Assembly: GCA_046160425.1 (NCBI GenBank)
Contig: JBJXGP010000517.1
Location: 1 to 13,345 of the forward strand
From: JAQCEJ01 sp046160425
Lineage (GTDB): Bacteria; Planctomycetota; Planctomycetia; Planctomycetales; Planctomycetaceae
Reading direction: 5' to 3'
DNA length: 13,345 nucleotides
Below, piece by piece: positions 7,131 to 13,345 of the stretch (positions are counted from its first letter, which is position 1; every line of letters starts with the position of its first letter). The position numbers and the translations under genes were made by a program. Below the pieces are notes generated by a model, which worked only from the letters and a program-made list of their open reading frames with translations, ran no database searches and was not told the origin of the DNA.

Positions 7131-7136
7131 TATCAT
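7131..7136 (+). promoter_or_regulatory. Candidate -10 box (TATCAT) of the dehydratase-like gene
   Basis: TATCAT in the context CGTGGTATCATTTC, about 62 bases before ATG 7198. The CGTGGTAT prefix is shared with the -10 candidate of DUF1501 A. No -35 box is evident. Confidence 0.35.
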
Positions 7137-7182
7137 TTCTTTCGCGTCATCCGGCCGCTTCCGACCATTTCCATCGCTCTTC

Positions 7183-7190
7183 AAGAAGGA
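7183..7190 (+). promoter_or_regulatory. Ribosome binding site fixing the dehydratase-like start
   Basis: AAGAAGGA lies 7 bases before ATG 7198. It decides against the longer open frame that reaches back into the DUF1501 gene. Confidence 0.75.
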
Positions 7191-7197
7191 ATCCACC

Positions 7198-8409
7198 ATG
7201 CAGCACTCTTCTCGCAACACGCTCACTCGTCGTCAGATGTTGGGGTCCGTCGGGGCAATCGCCGTGGGGCAGGCGATGTTTCGGGACCACGTTGCCCGCG
7301 CGGATGACCCTGCCGTGCAGGTGGAGGATCGGGCATCGTCGATCAAGATCACGCGCTTGACCGCCACGCCGGTCGGGCCCAAGATTTTTGTGAAAATCGA
7401 GACCAACATGGGGGTCACCGGCTGGGGAGAAATTGAGCAACTCGAACGGCATGCGGCGGTCGCGCTGGTCAATTCGATCTTCGAACTGCTCGACGGCGAA
7501 AACCCCACGCGGATCGAATATCTCTGGCAGAAACTCTTCCGCTCGCATCGCGACATGCGCGGCGGGGCCTATATGGTGCATACGATCTCCGGAATCGACA
7601 TGGCACTGTGGGACATCGCCGGAAAGCTTTGGGGCGTTCCCGTGTATCGCATTCTCGGCGGGCCGACGCGCGATAAAATCCGCGTTTATCCCTCGGCCAA
7701 GGCGACAAAGCCGGGTTGCGGTTCGCCGACGGAATTCTCGGGGACTCCCGCCGAGATTCAGCAGTGGGTCGACTACATTCAGAACGAGCGAAAAAAAGTC
7801 GGCCCGGACGGCGTCGTGATTTTCGATGCGCACTGCGCGATGCCGCCGCCGTTTCTCATCCAACTGGCGAACGCCCTCGAGCCGAGCGATGTCATTTTTA
7901 TCGAGGAAGTCGCCGTCCCTGGCAATATCGAAGTCTTTAAGCGACTGAAAGAATCGATCCGCGTCCCGCTGGCGACCGGCGAACGGGATCGCACGATCTG
8001 GGAATTCATTCCTTACCTGCAGGAACGCTGCATCGACGTCTTGCAGCCTGACTGCGCTCACTGCGGCGGCATCACGCAGATGAAAAAGATCGCCACGCTC
8101 GCCGAAGCGTATCACGTGCCGCTGGCTCCGCATTGCATCACGACCGACCTCGGCGCCTCGGCGAGCATGCACGCGACGGCGTCGATCCCGTTCTTCATCA
8201 TCCACGAGTACTACCCGCAGATCACCCCCGAAGGACTCGTGAAGAAAAGCTGGACGGTCGACGCCGATGGATACGCTTCGCTGCCGCAGGGACCGGGACT
8301 GGGGGTGGAAATCGATGAAGCAAAACTGGAAGAACTCTCGAAGCTCCCCCACAAAGCCGAATGGCCGACCCGCGGCCGCTTGAAGGATGGCTCGATCTCG
8401 GATTATTGA
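7198..8409 (+). CDS. Exported galactonate dehydratase-like enzyme (mandelate racemase/enolase superfamily)
   Basis: The product has 403 residues. A Tat leader, LTRRQMLGSVGAIAVGQA (9-26), precedes an enolase-superfamily N-terminal domain (about 49-160: IKITRL, FVKIETNMGVTGWGEI, ALWDIAGKLWGVPV) and a TIM barrel. Metal ligands are D210, E236 and E262; H212 (motif DAH) and H312 (LAPHC) match the two catalytic histidines of E. coli DgoD. Spacing of 26, 26 and 50 residues equals my recollection of DgoD D183/E209/E235/H285, and the C-terminal GPGLGVEIDEAKLEE also matches. The family removes water from acid sugars such as D-galactonate. The stretch between VYPSAK (164-168) and D210 is about 20 residues shorter than in DgoD and lacks the usual second barrel strand with its F.K.N motif. 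Tat export is unusual for a catabolic sugar-acid enzyme but common in planctomycetes. Substrate not known. Confidence 0.88.
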   Translation: MQHSSRNTLTRRQMLGSVGAIAVGQAMFRDHVARADDPAVQVEDRASSIKITRLTATPVGPKIFVKIETNMGVTGWGEIEQLERHAAVALVNSIFELLDGENPTRIEYLWQKLFRSHRDMRGGAYMVHTISGIDMALWDIAGKLWGVPVYRILGGPTRDKIRVYPSAKATKPGCGSPTEFSGTPAEIQQWVDYIQNERKKVGPDGVVIFDAHCAMPPPFLIQLANALEPSDVIFIEEVAVPGNIEVFKRLKESIRVPLATGERDRTIWEFIPYLQERCIDVLQPDCAHCGGITQMKKIATLAEAYHVPLAPHCITTDLGASASMHATASIPFFIIHEYYPQITPEGLVKKSWTVDADGYASLPQGPGLGVEIDEAKLEELSKLPHKAEWPTRGRLKDGSISDY

Positions 8410-8430
8410 CAAATAGGAGCGGAGAAGCCC

Positions 8431-8455
8431 CCTCACTGACGTTTCGGGTTATGAT
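8431..8455. repeat. Probable dispersed planctomycete repeat containing a TATGAT box
   Basis: The 25-base stretch beginning CCTCACTGACG and ending GGTTATGAT lies just before the SGNH hydrolase start. From memory, the reverse strand's reading ITRNVSEG is a recurrent spurious translation in planctomycete genomes, which suggests a dispersed repeat. TATGAT at 8450-8455 could also serve as the -10 box of the SGNH gene, 16 bases before its ATG, which would leave a very short leader. The copy number cannot be judged from this window. Confidence 0.45.
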
Positions 8456-8470
8456 AAGACAATCACCAAC

Positions 8471-9664
8471 ATGGAGACCATCTTGAAAATACGTTTTCTC
8501 CTTATACGAAACCGTCCCGTTGTGCTCGCGATTTCCCTCATGCTCGTGCTGATCAACGCGCATGGTTATTCGATCGCGCAGAATCCGACGAGGCCCATGT
8601 GGGTTTACTCGCCGGTCCATTTACGTCCATTCTGGGAAGGGGATACGGTCGAGGGGGAGTCGGTGCTGTTCATCAAAGAGACCGCTGATAAAGAAGCGAA
8701 AACTTCGGTCTTGTTTCCGGTTCAGAAAATCCTCGCCGTGCGCAATTCCGCGGGAGATATCACCTACGAAGAAGGCCGCGATTATCTTTGGAAGGAAGGA
8801 GAACGCGAGATCGTGTTGCCGGCCGATTCGCGCATCGTGTCGCGCACGCCGCAGGATCTTCGCCGGCCGGCGAATTCCCAGAAGTACAACTTGACGCACC
8901 GCGACGGCAACGGAGAGATTCTTTTCGGTGCCAAACTCGAATATCACGACATGCAAACCTGCATCACGTACACGCACGCTCCCGGCCTATGGAAATCGAC
9001 GATACCCAAGTTCGACGAGCAAGCCTTGCCGCGCACGATCGGCAAATTGCGCAACAAACAACCGGTCTCGATCGTTGTGGTGGGGGACAGCATCTCGACG
9101 GGGCATAATGCCTCCGGCTATTCGGACGGCCCACCGTATCAGCCGCCGTATCCCGATCTCTTGCAACTCCATCTTGCCGAGCAGTACCAGACGAAAGTCG
9201 AACTCACCAACTTGTCGATCAGCGGCAAGGATACCCAATGGGCGTTGACGATGATCGATGGGATCACCGAGAAAAAACCGGACCTCGTGATCGTCGCTTT
9301 CGGCATGAACGATTCCGCCGGGCGTTCCACGAAAGACTATCAGGCCAACACGCAAAAATTGATCGATGCCGTGCGGGAAAAGCTTCCCGAAGCCGAGTTC
9401 ATTCTCGTGGCATCGATGCTCGGCAATCGCGACTGGATCACGTTGCATCACGAGCGGTTCCCCGAATTCCGCGATGCGCTCCAAGAACTCTGCCGACCCG
9501 GCATCGCGCTCGCCGACATGACGTCGATCTGGACGGAATTTCTGGAACTGAAGAAAGACTGGGACCAGACCGGCAACGGCGTCAACCATCCGAACGACTT
9601 CGGTCATCGCGTGTATGCACAGGTGATTTCGGCGCTGCTCGTCGAACCGGCGAAATCAGAGTGA
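8471..9664 (+). CDS. Secreted SGNH/GDSL-type hydrolase, probable carbohydrate esterase
   Basis: The product has 397 residues. A Sec signal peptide spans about 1-37 (basic METILKIRFLLIRNR, then VVLAISLMLVLI). Residues about 40-195 are a beta-rich domain (WVYSPVHLRPFWEGDTVEGESVLF), placed like the N-terminal domain of CE2-type esterases. The SGNH domain shows block I GDS at 205-207 with S207 the likely nucleophile, block II glycine in LSISGKDT, block III GMND at 278-281, and block V histidine in VNHPNDFGH (H373). The residue three before H373 is Gly370, where the common DxxH has aspartate, so the enzyme may use a dyad or another acid. It would remove acyl groups from sugars in the periplasm or outside. 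It follows the dehydratase-like gene by 61 bases on the same strand. ATG 8471 gives a complete signal peptide. Confidence 0.85.
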   Translation: METILKIRFLLIRNRPVVLAISLMLVLINAHGYSIAQNPTRPMWVYSPVHLRPFWEGDTVEGESVLFIKETADKEAKTSVLFPVQKILAVRNSAGDITYEEGRDYLWKEGEREIVLPADSRIVSRTPQDLRRPANSQKYNLTHRDGNGEILFGAKLEYHDMQTCITYTHAPGLWKSTIPKFDEQALPRTIGKLRNKQPVSIVVVGDSISTGHNASGYSDGPPYQPPYPDLLQLHLAEQYQTKVELTNLSISGKDTQWALTMIDGITEKKPDLVIVAFGMNDSAGRSTKDYQANTQKLIDAVREKLPEAEFILVASMLGNRDWITLHHERFPEFRDALQELCRPGIALADMTSIWTEFLELKKDWDQTGNGVNHPNDFGHRVYAQVISALLVEPAKSE

Positions 9665-9690
9665 CTGATTGTAGCCGGCCTCCGTCGGGC

Positions 9691-9845
9691 GGGTAGCACT
9701 GGCGGCTTGTCCGCCAGTGGAATGGAACATTGGTGATCGTTTGGCGAAGCGGAAGCTCTCGCGGACGTGCGTTCCCAAGCGGAGCTTGGGAACAAGTCGA
9801 AAAACCCTCTTGTCGCTGCGCGACCCGGACACGGAGCTGTCCGGG
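9691..9845. repeat. Cluster of three different perfect palindromes between convergent genes
   Basis: Stem 1: CACTGGCGG (9697-9705) with CCGCCAGTG (9711-9719), loop CTTGT. Stem 2: GTTCCCAAGC (9771-9780) with GCTTGGGAAC (9784-9793), loop GGA. Stem 3: CCCGGACA (9824-9831) with TGTCCGGG (9838-9845), loop CGGAGC. All stems are perfect. From memory, sequences of all three kinds recur in planctomycete genomes, and their translations (such as SAWERT or DTELSG) are familiar spurious peptides. They fill most of the 216-base gap between the SGNH and WD40 genes. No T-run adjoins them, though the folded RNA could still protect or end both messages. Confidence 0.7.
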
Positions 9846-9880
9846 CTACCCTCTGTATTGGAAAAAATCCCGAGGCGACA

Positions 9881-10894
9881 TCACGCCGGTTTTTCGTAGA
9901 GCGCGTAGGTGCGGAGAAAACTGTCGGCGTGGGCGACGGCGACGTGGGCGCGGTCGGGGGAGATGCTCATGCCGCGTCCTCCGCTTTTGAGTTGGAGCTT
10001 GAAGTATTCGTGAGGTCCGTCGCCTCTCCAAAAGAAGAACCAGCCGCCGCTACCGCCGCCGGTCAAGCCGATCCAGAAGCCGTCGGGATGATGGGCCACG
10101 CCCCAGGTCGCGCCTTTCATCTTGTCTTTTGATTCCAACTGCACGTCAATCTTGTTTTCAGGCAGATTGACCAGCACCACGACGACGTCGCCTGTCCCGG
10201 CGAATGCATTCGAGACATTGGTAATCCCGCCGAGCGCCAATAATGCTCCATCGCTGCGAAGGGCGATGCTGCGAGCCCCGCCGATATCGGCCCGGAAGGT
10301 CGTATCGTATTTGTGCAACGCCTCCACCGTCACCACGTCGCGCGGAGTCGGCGTATCGATCGCCCAGGCTTTGAGCGTCCCCTTGAGATCGCACGAGAAC
10401 ATCGTCGTCGAATCGGGTGAGAACAGCACGTTGTATATGTGCGACTGATGCCCGGGGAATTCGCGGACGAGCGCCCCGGTTGTGGTATCCCACAACTTGA
10501 TGAGCAGATCGTTGCCGCAACTGGCGATGTACTTACCGTCGGGGCTCGAGGCGAGGGCGCGGATCCAGCCCTGATGCGCTTCGACGACGCGAATCGGTTC
10601 CGGCTTTTCGGCGGTCGCGGGCCACCAGATGAGTCGGCCTTCGTATCCGCCTGTGATCAGGAATTCGCCGTTCAACGACGACGCGAAACTGCGGATCCAA
10701 CTGTCGTGTCCCGGCATGGCGATCGCGGTGTTCGTCGTGAGATCGACGCGATGCACGAGATTGTCTTCAGCGCCGAAAAAGACAAATCGAGAGGTCGGTT
10801 CCCAGTGGCATGCCGTGAGGGGCCGATCGTGCTTGTGCTCGATCAGCACGTGCATCTTTTCAGGATCGATTTTGACGGGGGCCGCCTGGTTCAT
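9881..10894 (-). CDS. WD40 beta-propeller protein, cytoplasmic
   Basis: The start is ATG at 10892-10894, which overlaps the stop codon of DUF1501 B as ATGA. The open frame continues upstream into the DUF1501 gene, but that part is a shadow. The product has 337 residues. About seven repeats are visible: near 20-52, 62-92 (GHDSWIRSF..GGYEGRLIWW), 107-137 (AHQGWIRALASSPDG...IKLWD), 148-180 (GHQSHIYNVLFSPD...LKAWA), 205-245, 258-290 and 305-334, enough for one closed propeller. There is no signal peptide, so it should be cytoplasmic although its partner gene encodes a Tat substrate. The family is a binding scaffold without enzyme activity. The coupling to DUF1501 B suggests a shared role. In other planctomycetes such pairs often follow a PSD1-type gene; here none is seen. 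Confidence 0.88.
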   Translation of the reverse strand: MNQAAPVKIDPEKMHVLIEHKHDRPLTACHWEPTSRFVFFGAEDNLVHRVDLTTNTAIAMPGHDSWIRSFASSLNGEFLITGGYEGRLIWWPATAEKPEPIRVVEAHQGWIRALASSPDGKYIASCGNDLLIKLWDTTTGALVREFPGHQSHIYNVLFSPDSTTMFSCDLKGTLKAWAIDTPTPRDVVTVEALHKYDTTFRADIGGARSIALRSDGALLALGGITNVSNAFAGTGDVVVVLVNLPENKIDVQLESKDKMKGATWGVAHHPDGFWIGLTGGGSGGWFFFWRGDGPHEYFKLQLKSGGRGMSISPDRAHVAVAHADSFLRTYALYEKPA

Positions 10895-12198
10895 GCCAGC
10901 AACTCCTGGATAGGCGATTTCGCGGGATCGGCGACGGGAAATTTTCTCCCGCCGATATCGAACTCGCCCGAGGAATTCACGCCGACGGCTTGCAGAATCG
11001 TATGGAACACATGGCCGTGGTCGACCGATCGATCGGTGACGACCGTCCCGTTTTCGTTCGTCTTGCCGATAACGGCACCGGGTTGCACGCCGACGCCCCC
11101 CAGCACGACGCTCCATGCGGTCCCCCAGTGATCGCGGCCGTAGCGGTCGTTAATTTTCGGAGTCCGTCCAAATTCGCTCATGACGCAGACCAGCGTCTCT
11201 TTGAGCAGTCCGCGTTCGGACATATCGGCGATGAGCGTCGCGAAGGGCAAATCGAATTCGCCCAGTTGTTCGATGTGAAAATCGAAATTTTCGTGATGCG
11301 TATCGTAATCGGCGTGATTGACCTGCACGAACGGCACGCCGTGTTCGAGCAGCCGACGTGCGAGCAGACAATGCTTGCCGAATTCGCTCGTACCATAACG
11401 CTGCTGATCGGCAGCCGATTCTTTGGTGACGTCGAAGACTTCGCGCTGTGCCAACAGATCGCGAGCCTGATCGTACGAAAAATTGTAGGCTTCTGTATCG
11501 GCGGTCCGTCGGCGACCGGCGAAGCGCGTGTTGATTCGCTCGCGCAACGAATTGCGGAGGACGTCGGCGTCGGTCGTCAATGAAGCGGGGCGTTCGGTGT
11601 ATTGCGGGAGTTTGCAATCGTAAATTGTCATGCTGGCATACCGCGGACCGAGGTACGCCGCCTTGTGGGCTTCGGATTCAACATTTCGTTCGCCGGGCGA
11701 ACTGCGAATCAGCAGATGCCCCGGCAGCGTGAATTTATCGGGCATCAGCGACTTCGAGGCGACCGCTCCCAAGTGCGGATACTCTACCGCCGGCGTCTGC
11801 TTGCGACCGGTCGTCATTTCGACGACTCCGCGAAAATGATCGCTATTGTGGGTGTCGAGACTCCGCACGATCGACAACAGATGCATCAGCTTCGCGGTAT
11901 GCGGGAGGAGTTCCGAAATGTGCGTCCCGGGAACCGAGGTGGGAATCGTGCGAAACGGCCCGCCGGTATCGGTGTTGGGTTTGGGATCCCACGTTTCGAG
12001 TTGGCTGACCCCGCCGTGCAGAAAGACGTTGAGAACGCGTTTGTGTCCGGTCTTGAATTGCGAGGCGATGGCCGGGTTGCCGGTGAAGATGTCACCCAAT
12101 CCCATCGCGACCCCGACCGTGCCGACAGCGAGGCAATCGAGAAAGGACCGCCGGCTCAGCAGGTGTTCAGCCGAACGGCAGGCGTAATCGTTATTCAT
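10891..12198 (-). CDS. DUF1501 family protein B, Tat-exported, coupled to WD40 gene
   Basis: The product has 435 residues from ATG 12198; an in-frame GTG at 12222 lies upstream, but GGAAGGA (12207-12213) is 8 bases before the ATG and favours it. The Tat leader has SRRSFLDCLAVGTVGVAMG (15-33). The domain runs from RVLNVFLHGGVSQLETWDPKP through DYDTHHENF to EFGRTP (342-347), GRDHW (354-358) and VDHGHVFHTILQAVGV. The last segment is better conserved than in protein A. The protein should fold like alkaline phosphatases and sulfatases; its substrate is unknown. The stop codon overlaps the WD40 start by ATGA, so the two are translated together. The gene has its own promoter candidate at 12275-12302 and a 221-base gap to the amidohydrolase, so it is probably the first gene of a two-gene operon. 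Confidence 0.92.
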   Translation of the reverse strand: MNNDYACRSAEHLLSRRSFLDCLAVGTVGVAMGLGDIFTGNPAIASQFKTGHKRVLNVFLHGGVSQLETWDPKPNTDTGGPFRTIPTSVPGTHISELLPHTAKLMHLLSIVRSLDTHNSDHFRGVVEMTTGRKQTPAVEYPHLGAVASKSLMPDKFTLPGHLLIRSSPGERNVESEAHKAAYLGPRYASMTIYDCKLPQYTERPASLTTDADVLRNSLRERINTRFAGRRRTADTEAYNFSYDQARDLLAQREVFDVTKESAADQQRYGTSEFGKHCLLARRLLEHGVPFVQVNHADYDTHHENFDFHIEQLGEFDLPFATLIADMSERGLLKETLVCVMSEFGRTPKINDRYGRDHWGTAWSVVLGGVGVQPGAVIGKTNENGTVVTDRSVDHGHVFHTILQAVGVNSSGEFDIGGRKFPVADPAKSPIQELLA

Positions 12199-12206
12199 CG
12201 GGCATG

Positions 12207-12213
12207 TCCTTCC
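12207..12213 (-). promoter_or_regulatory. Ribosome binding site fixing the DUF1501 B start
   Basis: Minus-strand GGAAGGA lies 8 bases before ATG 12198. It would sit inside the reading frame if the GTG at 12222 were used, so it decides for the shorter protein. Confidence 0.7.
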
Positions 12214-12274
12214 GAGATTCACCGTCGCGCGGGCATCGACTCACAATCGGATGGCCACTCATAAACGCACATTG

Positions 12275-12302
12275 ATCATACCCGATAAATCGGTGACGGC
12301 AA
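12275..12302 (-). promoter_or_regulatory. Sigma-70-like promoter of the DUF1501 B-WD40 operon, palindrome in spacer
   Basis: Minus-strand -35 TTGCCG (12297-12302) and -10 TATGAT (12275-12280) are 16 bases apart. The -10 lies about 77 bases before ATG 12198. The spacer holds the 12-base inverted repeat CCGAT-AA-ATCGG (12282-12293), which could be an operator. The call rests on box matches only. Confidence 0.5.
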
Positions 12303-12419
12303 GAGAACTTCCCTGGAAATCGCACCTGATTGATAGATTCAACTCCATACAGCAATTGAAGATATTGCACAAACCAGATGTTTGTCACACCAGTGGGATA
12401 CGCTCAGACAACATGCGAC

Positions 12420-13345
12420 CTATTTCTCATCGGCTTTCGCATACACCCGCTTTCCCCCGACGTAGGTCTCCGAAACGGTGATTTCGGGAATCTTGTCCTC
12501 GGGACACGTCAGCAAGTCGGTATCCAGTATCACAAAGTCGGCGAGTTTACCGGCCTCCAGCGAGCCTTTGTGCTGCTCTTCGAATGTCAGATACGCATTG
12601 TTGATCGTGTAGAGCCGTAACGCCTGTTCGCGGCTGATGCGCTGTTCGGGATGGAACACGTGATCGAGCCGACGAGGTTGCCGGGCGACGGCGATCCACA
12701 TCGCCAGAAACGGGTTGTACGGATTGACCGCGCGGATGCTGCCGATCTTCTGCATGTGGTCGGAACCTCCTCCCACGATCACTCCCGCATCGAAGATCGA
12801 CTTGTACGGCTGAAAATAGGCGAGCCGGTCGACTCCGAATTGACGTTCCAATGTTGCCCCATCGAGCCACAACCACGCCGGTTGTAAGTCGGCGACGATG
12901 CCGATTTCCTGCATGTTCGCGATCGCTTCGGCGGACATGAAATTGCAATGCGTGATGCAGGGACGCAGATCGCGCACGGGGAGCGTTTTATCGATCGCCG
13001 CATAAGCGTCGATCAAGGCATGCACTGCACCGTCGCCGACCGAATGCGCGGTGAATTGCAGATCGCGTTCGAGAGCATAGCGAGCCATTCGTTCCAGATT
13101 CTCCGGCGGAATGAACCGAATGCCGCGATATTCGGGATCGCGGATCGAGTAAATGTCGCTGACACCCCACGGTTGCCGCATGTAGGCGCTGCCGGTGAGC
13201 ATGCCGCCGTCGAGAAACGCCTTGATGCCGCGCACCCAAATCCAGCGGTCTTCGCGATGCATGGGATGATCGGCCGCTTTTTGGATCTGCTTCTCGACCT
13301 CTTCGATGGGCGCCTGCCCGTTGACCGTGTATGAGAGAAACACCC
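12420..13345 (-). CDS. Amidohydrolase family 3 (YtcJ-like), C-terminal part (cut by window edge)
   Basis: The frame enters from the right edge and ends at TAG 12420-12422, giving about 308 residues of a family usually 540-600 long. Visible family marks in order are GIKAFLDGGMLTGSAYM (lysine and DG of the VK.F.DG motif), FTAHSVGDGAV (histidine codon 13044-13046), THCNF (histidine codon 12948-12950) and GGGSDHMQ (aspartate codon 12759-12761). These are the metal-centre histidines and final aspartate of the amidohydrolase TIM barrel. The end, GSLEAGKLADFVILD...V..TYVGGKRVY, is the standard small beta domain of the family. It hydrolyses C-N bonds in an amide or cyclic substrate, here unknown. The start and the N-terminal HxH motif are outside the window, so a signal peptide cannot be judged. 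The gene lies 221 bases upstream of DUF1501 B and is probably a separate unit. Confidence 0.88.
   Translation of the reverse strand, partial: VFLSYTVNGQAPIEEVEKQIQKAADHPMHREDRWIWVRGIKAFLDGGMLTGSAYMRQPWGVSDIYSIRDPEYRGIRFIPPENLERMARYALERDLQFTAHSVGDGAVHALIDAYAAIDKTLPVRDLRPCITHCNFMSAEAIANMQEIGIVADLQPAWLWLDGATLERQFGVDRLAYFQPYKSIFDAGVIVGGGSDHMQKIGSIRAVNPYNPFLAMWIAVARQPRRLDHVFHPEQRISREQALRLYTINNAYLTFEEQHKGSLEAGKLADFVILDTDLLTCPEDKIPEITVSETYVGGKRVYAKADEK

Noticed and set aside
6904..7197. N-terminal extension of the dehydratase-like gene back into DUF1501 A
   Set aside because: A strong ribosome site and a Tat leader mark ATG 7198 as the start; the extension would overlap the preceding gene by 95 bases.
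8406..8411. TTGACA at the end of the dehydratase-like gene as a -35 box for the SGNH gene
   Set aside because: The nearest TATGAT is 38 bases away, and no -10 box lies at 16-18 bases.
7147..8436. Minus-strand open frame of 429 codons across the dehydratase-like gene
   Set aside because: The plus strand encodes an enolase-superfamily enzyme with all ligands; the reverse frame has no recognisable domain.
9604..9899. Short ORFs over the palindrome cluster (63 codons minus strand, 60 codons plus strand)
   Set aside because: Their peptides come from the palindromic repeats themselves and are typical spurious translations.
10895..11116. N-terminal extension of the WD40 protein
   Set aside because: The extension is Arg-rich, lies wholly inside DUF1501 B in another frame, and the ATGA overlap gives a natural start.
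12251..12481. Plus-strand ORF of 76 codons starting MATHKRT
   Set aside because: It overlaps the amidohydrolase end and the promoter of DUF1501 B, with no ribosome site or homology I recognise.
1..13345. CRISPR array, toxin-antitoxin, restriction or phage genes
   Set aside because: No regularly spaced direct repeats and no proteins of these classes were seen; the MazG-like fragment alone does not indicate a toxin-antitoxin locus.

Overview
The window looks like a chromosomal stretch from a planctomycete, probably of the Pirellula/Rhodopirellula/Planctomyces type. The evidence is the gene content: two Tat-exported DUF1501 proteins, a DUF1559 protein, an exported enolase-superfamily enzyme, an SGNH hydrolase with an N-terminal beta domain, a TPR/metalloprotease fusion and a stand-alone WD40 propeller. 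Intergenic gaps are full of short perfect palindromes of kinds that recur in planctomycete genomes. No tRNA, rRNA, CRISPR array, transposase or phage gene was seen.

Layout. Left part, minus strand: the N-terminal 60 codons of a MazG-like nucleotide pyrophosphohydrolase (1-181), preceded by a large exported TPR plus HExxH peptidase (412-3330). A 386-base gap (3331-3716) holds the divergent upstream regions and a 10-bp perfect hairpin. Middle part, plus strand: DUF1559 protein (3717-4502), two small overlapping ORFs (4562-4804, 4801-5037), a 57-codon ORF (5162-5335), DUF1501 protein A (5571-6998), a galactonate dehydratase-like enzyme (7198-8409) and an SGNH hydrolase (8471-9664). A 216-base convergent gap (9665-9880) carries three different perfect palindromes in series. 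Right part, minus strand: a YtcJ-like amidohydrolase cut by the window edge (12420-13345), then DUF1501 protein B (10891-12198), which overlaps a seven-bladed WD40 protein (9881-10894) by ATGA.

How the genes may work together. Most products are predicted to leave the cytoplasm, by Tat for both DUF1501 proteins and the dehydratase-like enzyme, and by Sec for the SGNH hydrolase and the TPR-peptidase. The dehydratase-like enzyme and the SGNH esterase are neighbours on one strand and would suit processing of acylated or acidic sugars in the periplasm, but no transporter, sulfatase or glycosidase is present to name a substrate. DUF1501 B and the WD40 protein form a tightly coupled pair. In planctomycetes such genes often accompany PSD1 cytochrome-like proteins, and none is in this window.

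I did not find a clear new defence, mobile or regulatory system. The points most worth a second look are the composite palindrome cluster, the DgoD-like enzyme with exact catalytic spacing but a shortened barrel, the duplicated N-terminus that suggests a frameshifted gene after the DUF1559 gene, the DUF1501-WD40 coupling, and a promoter with a palindrome between its -35 and -10 boxes.
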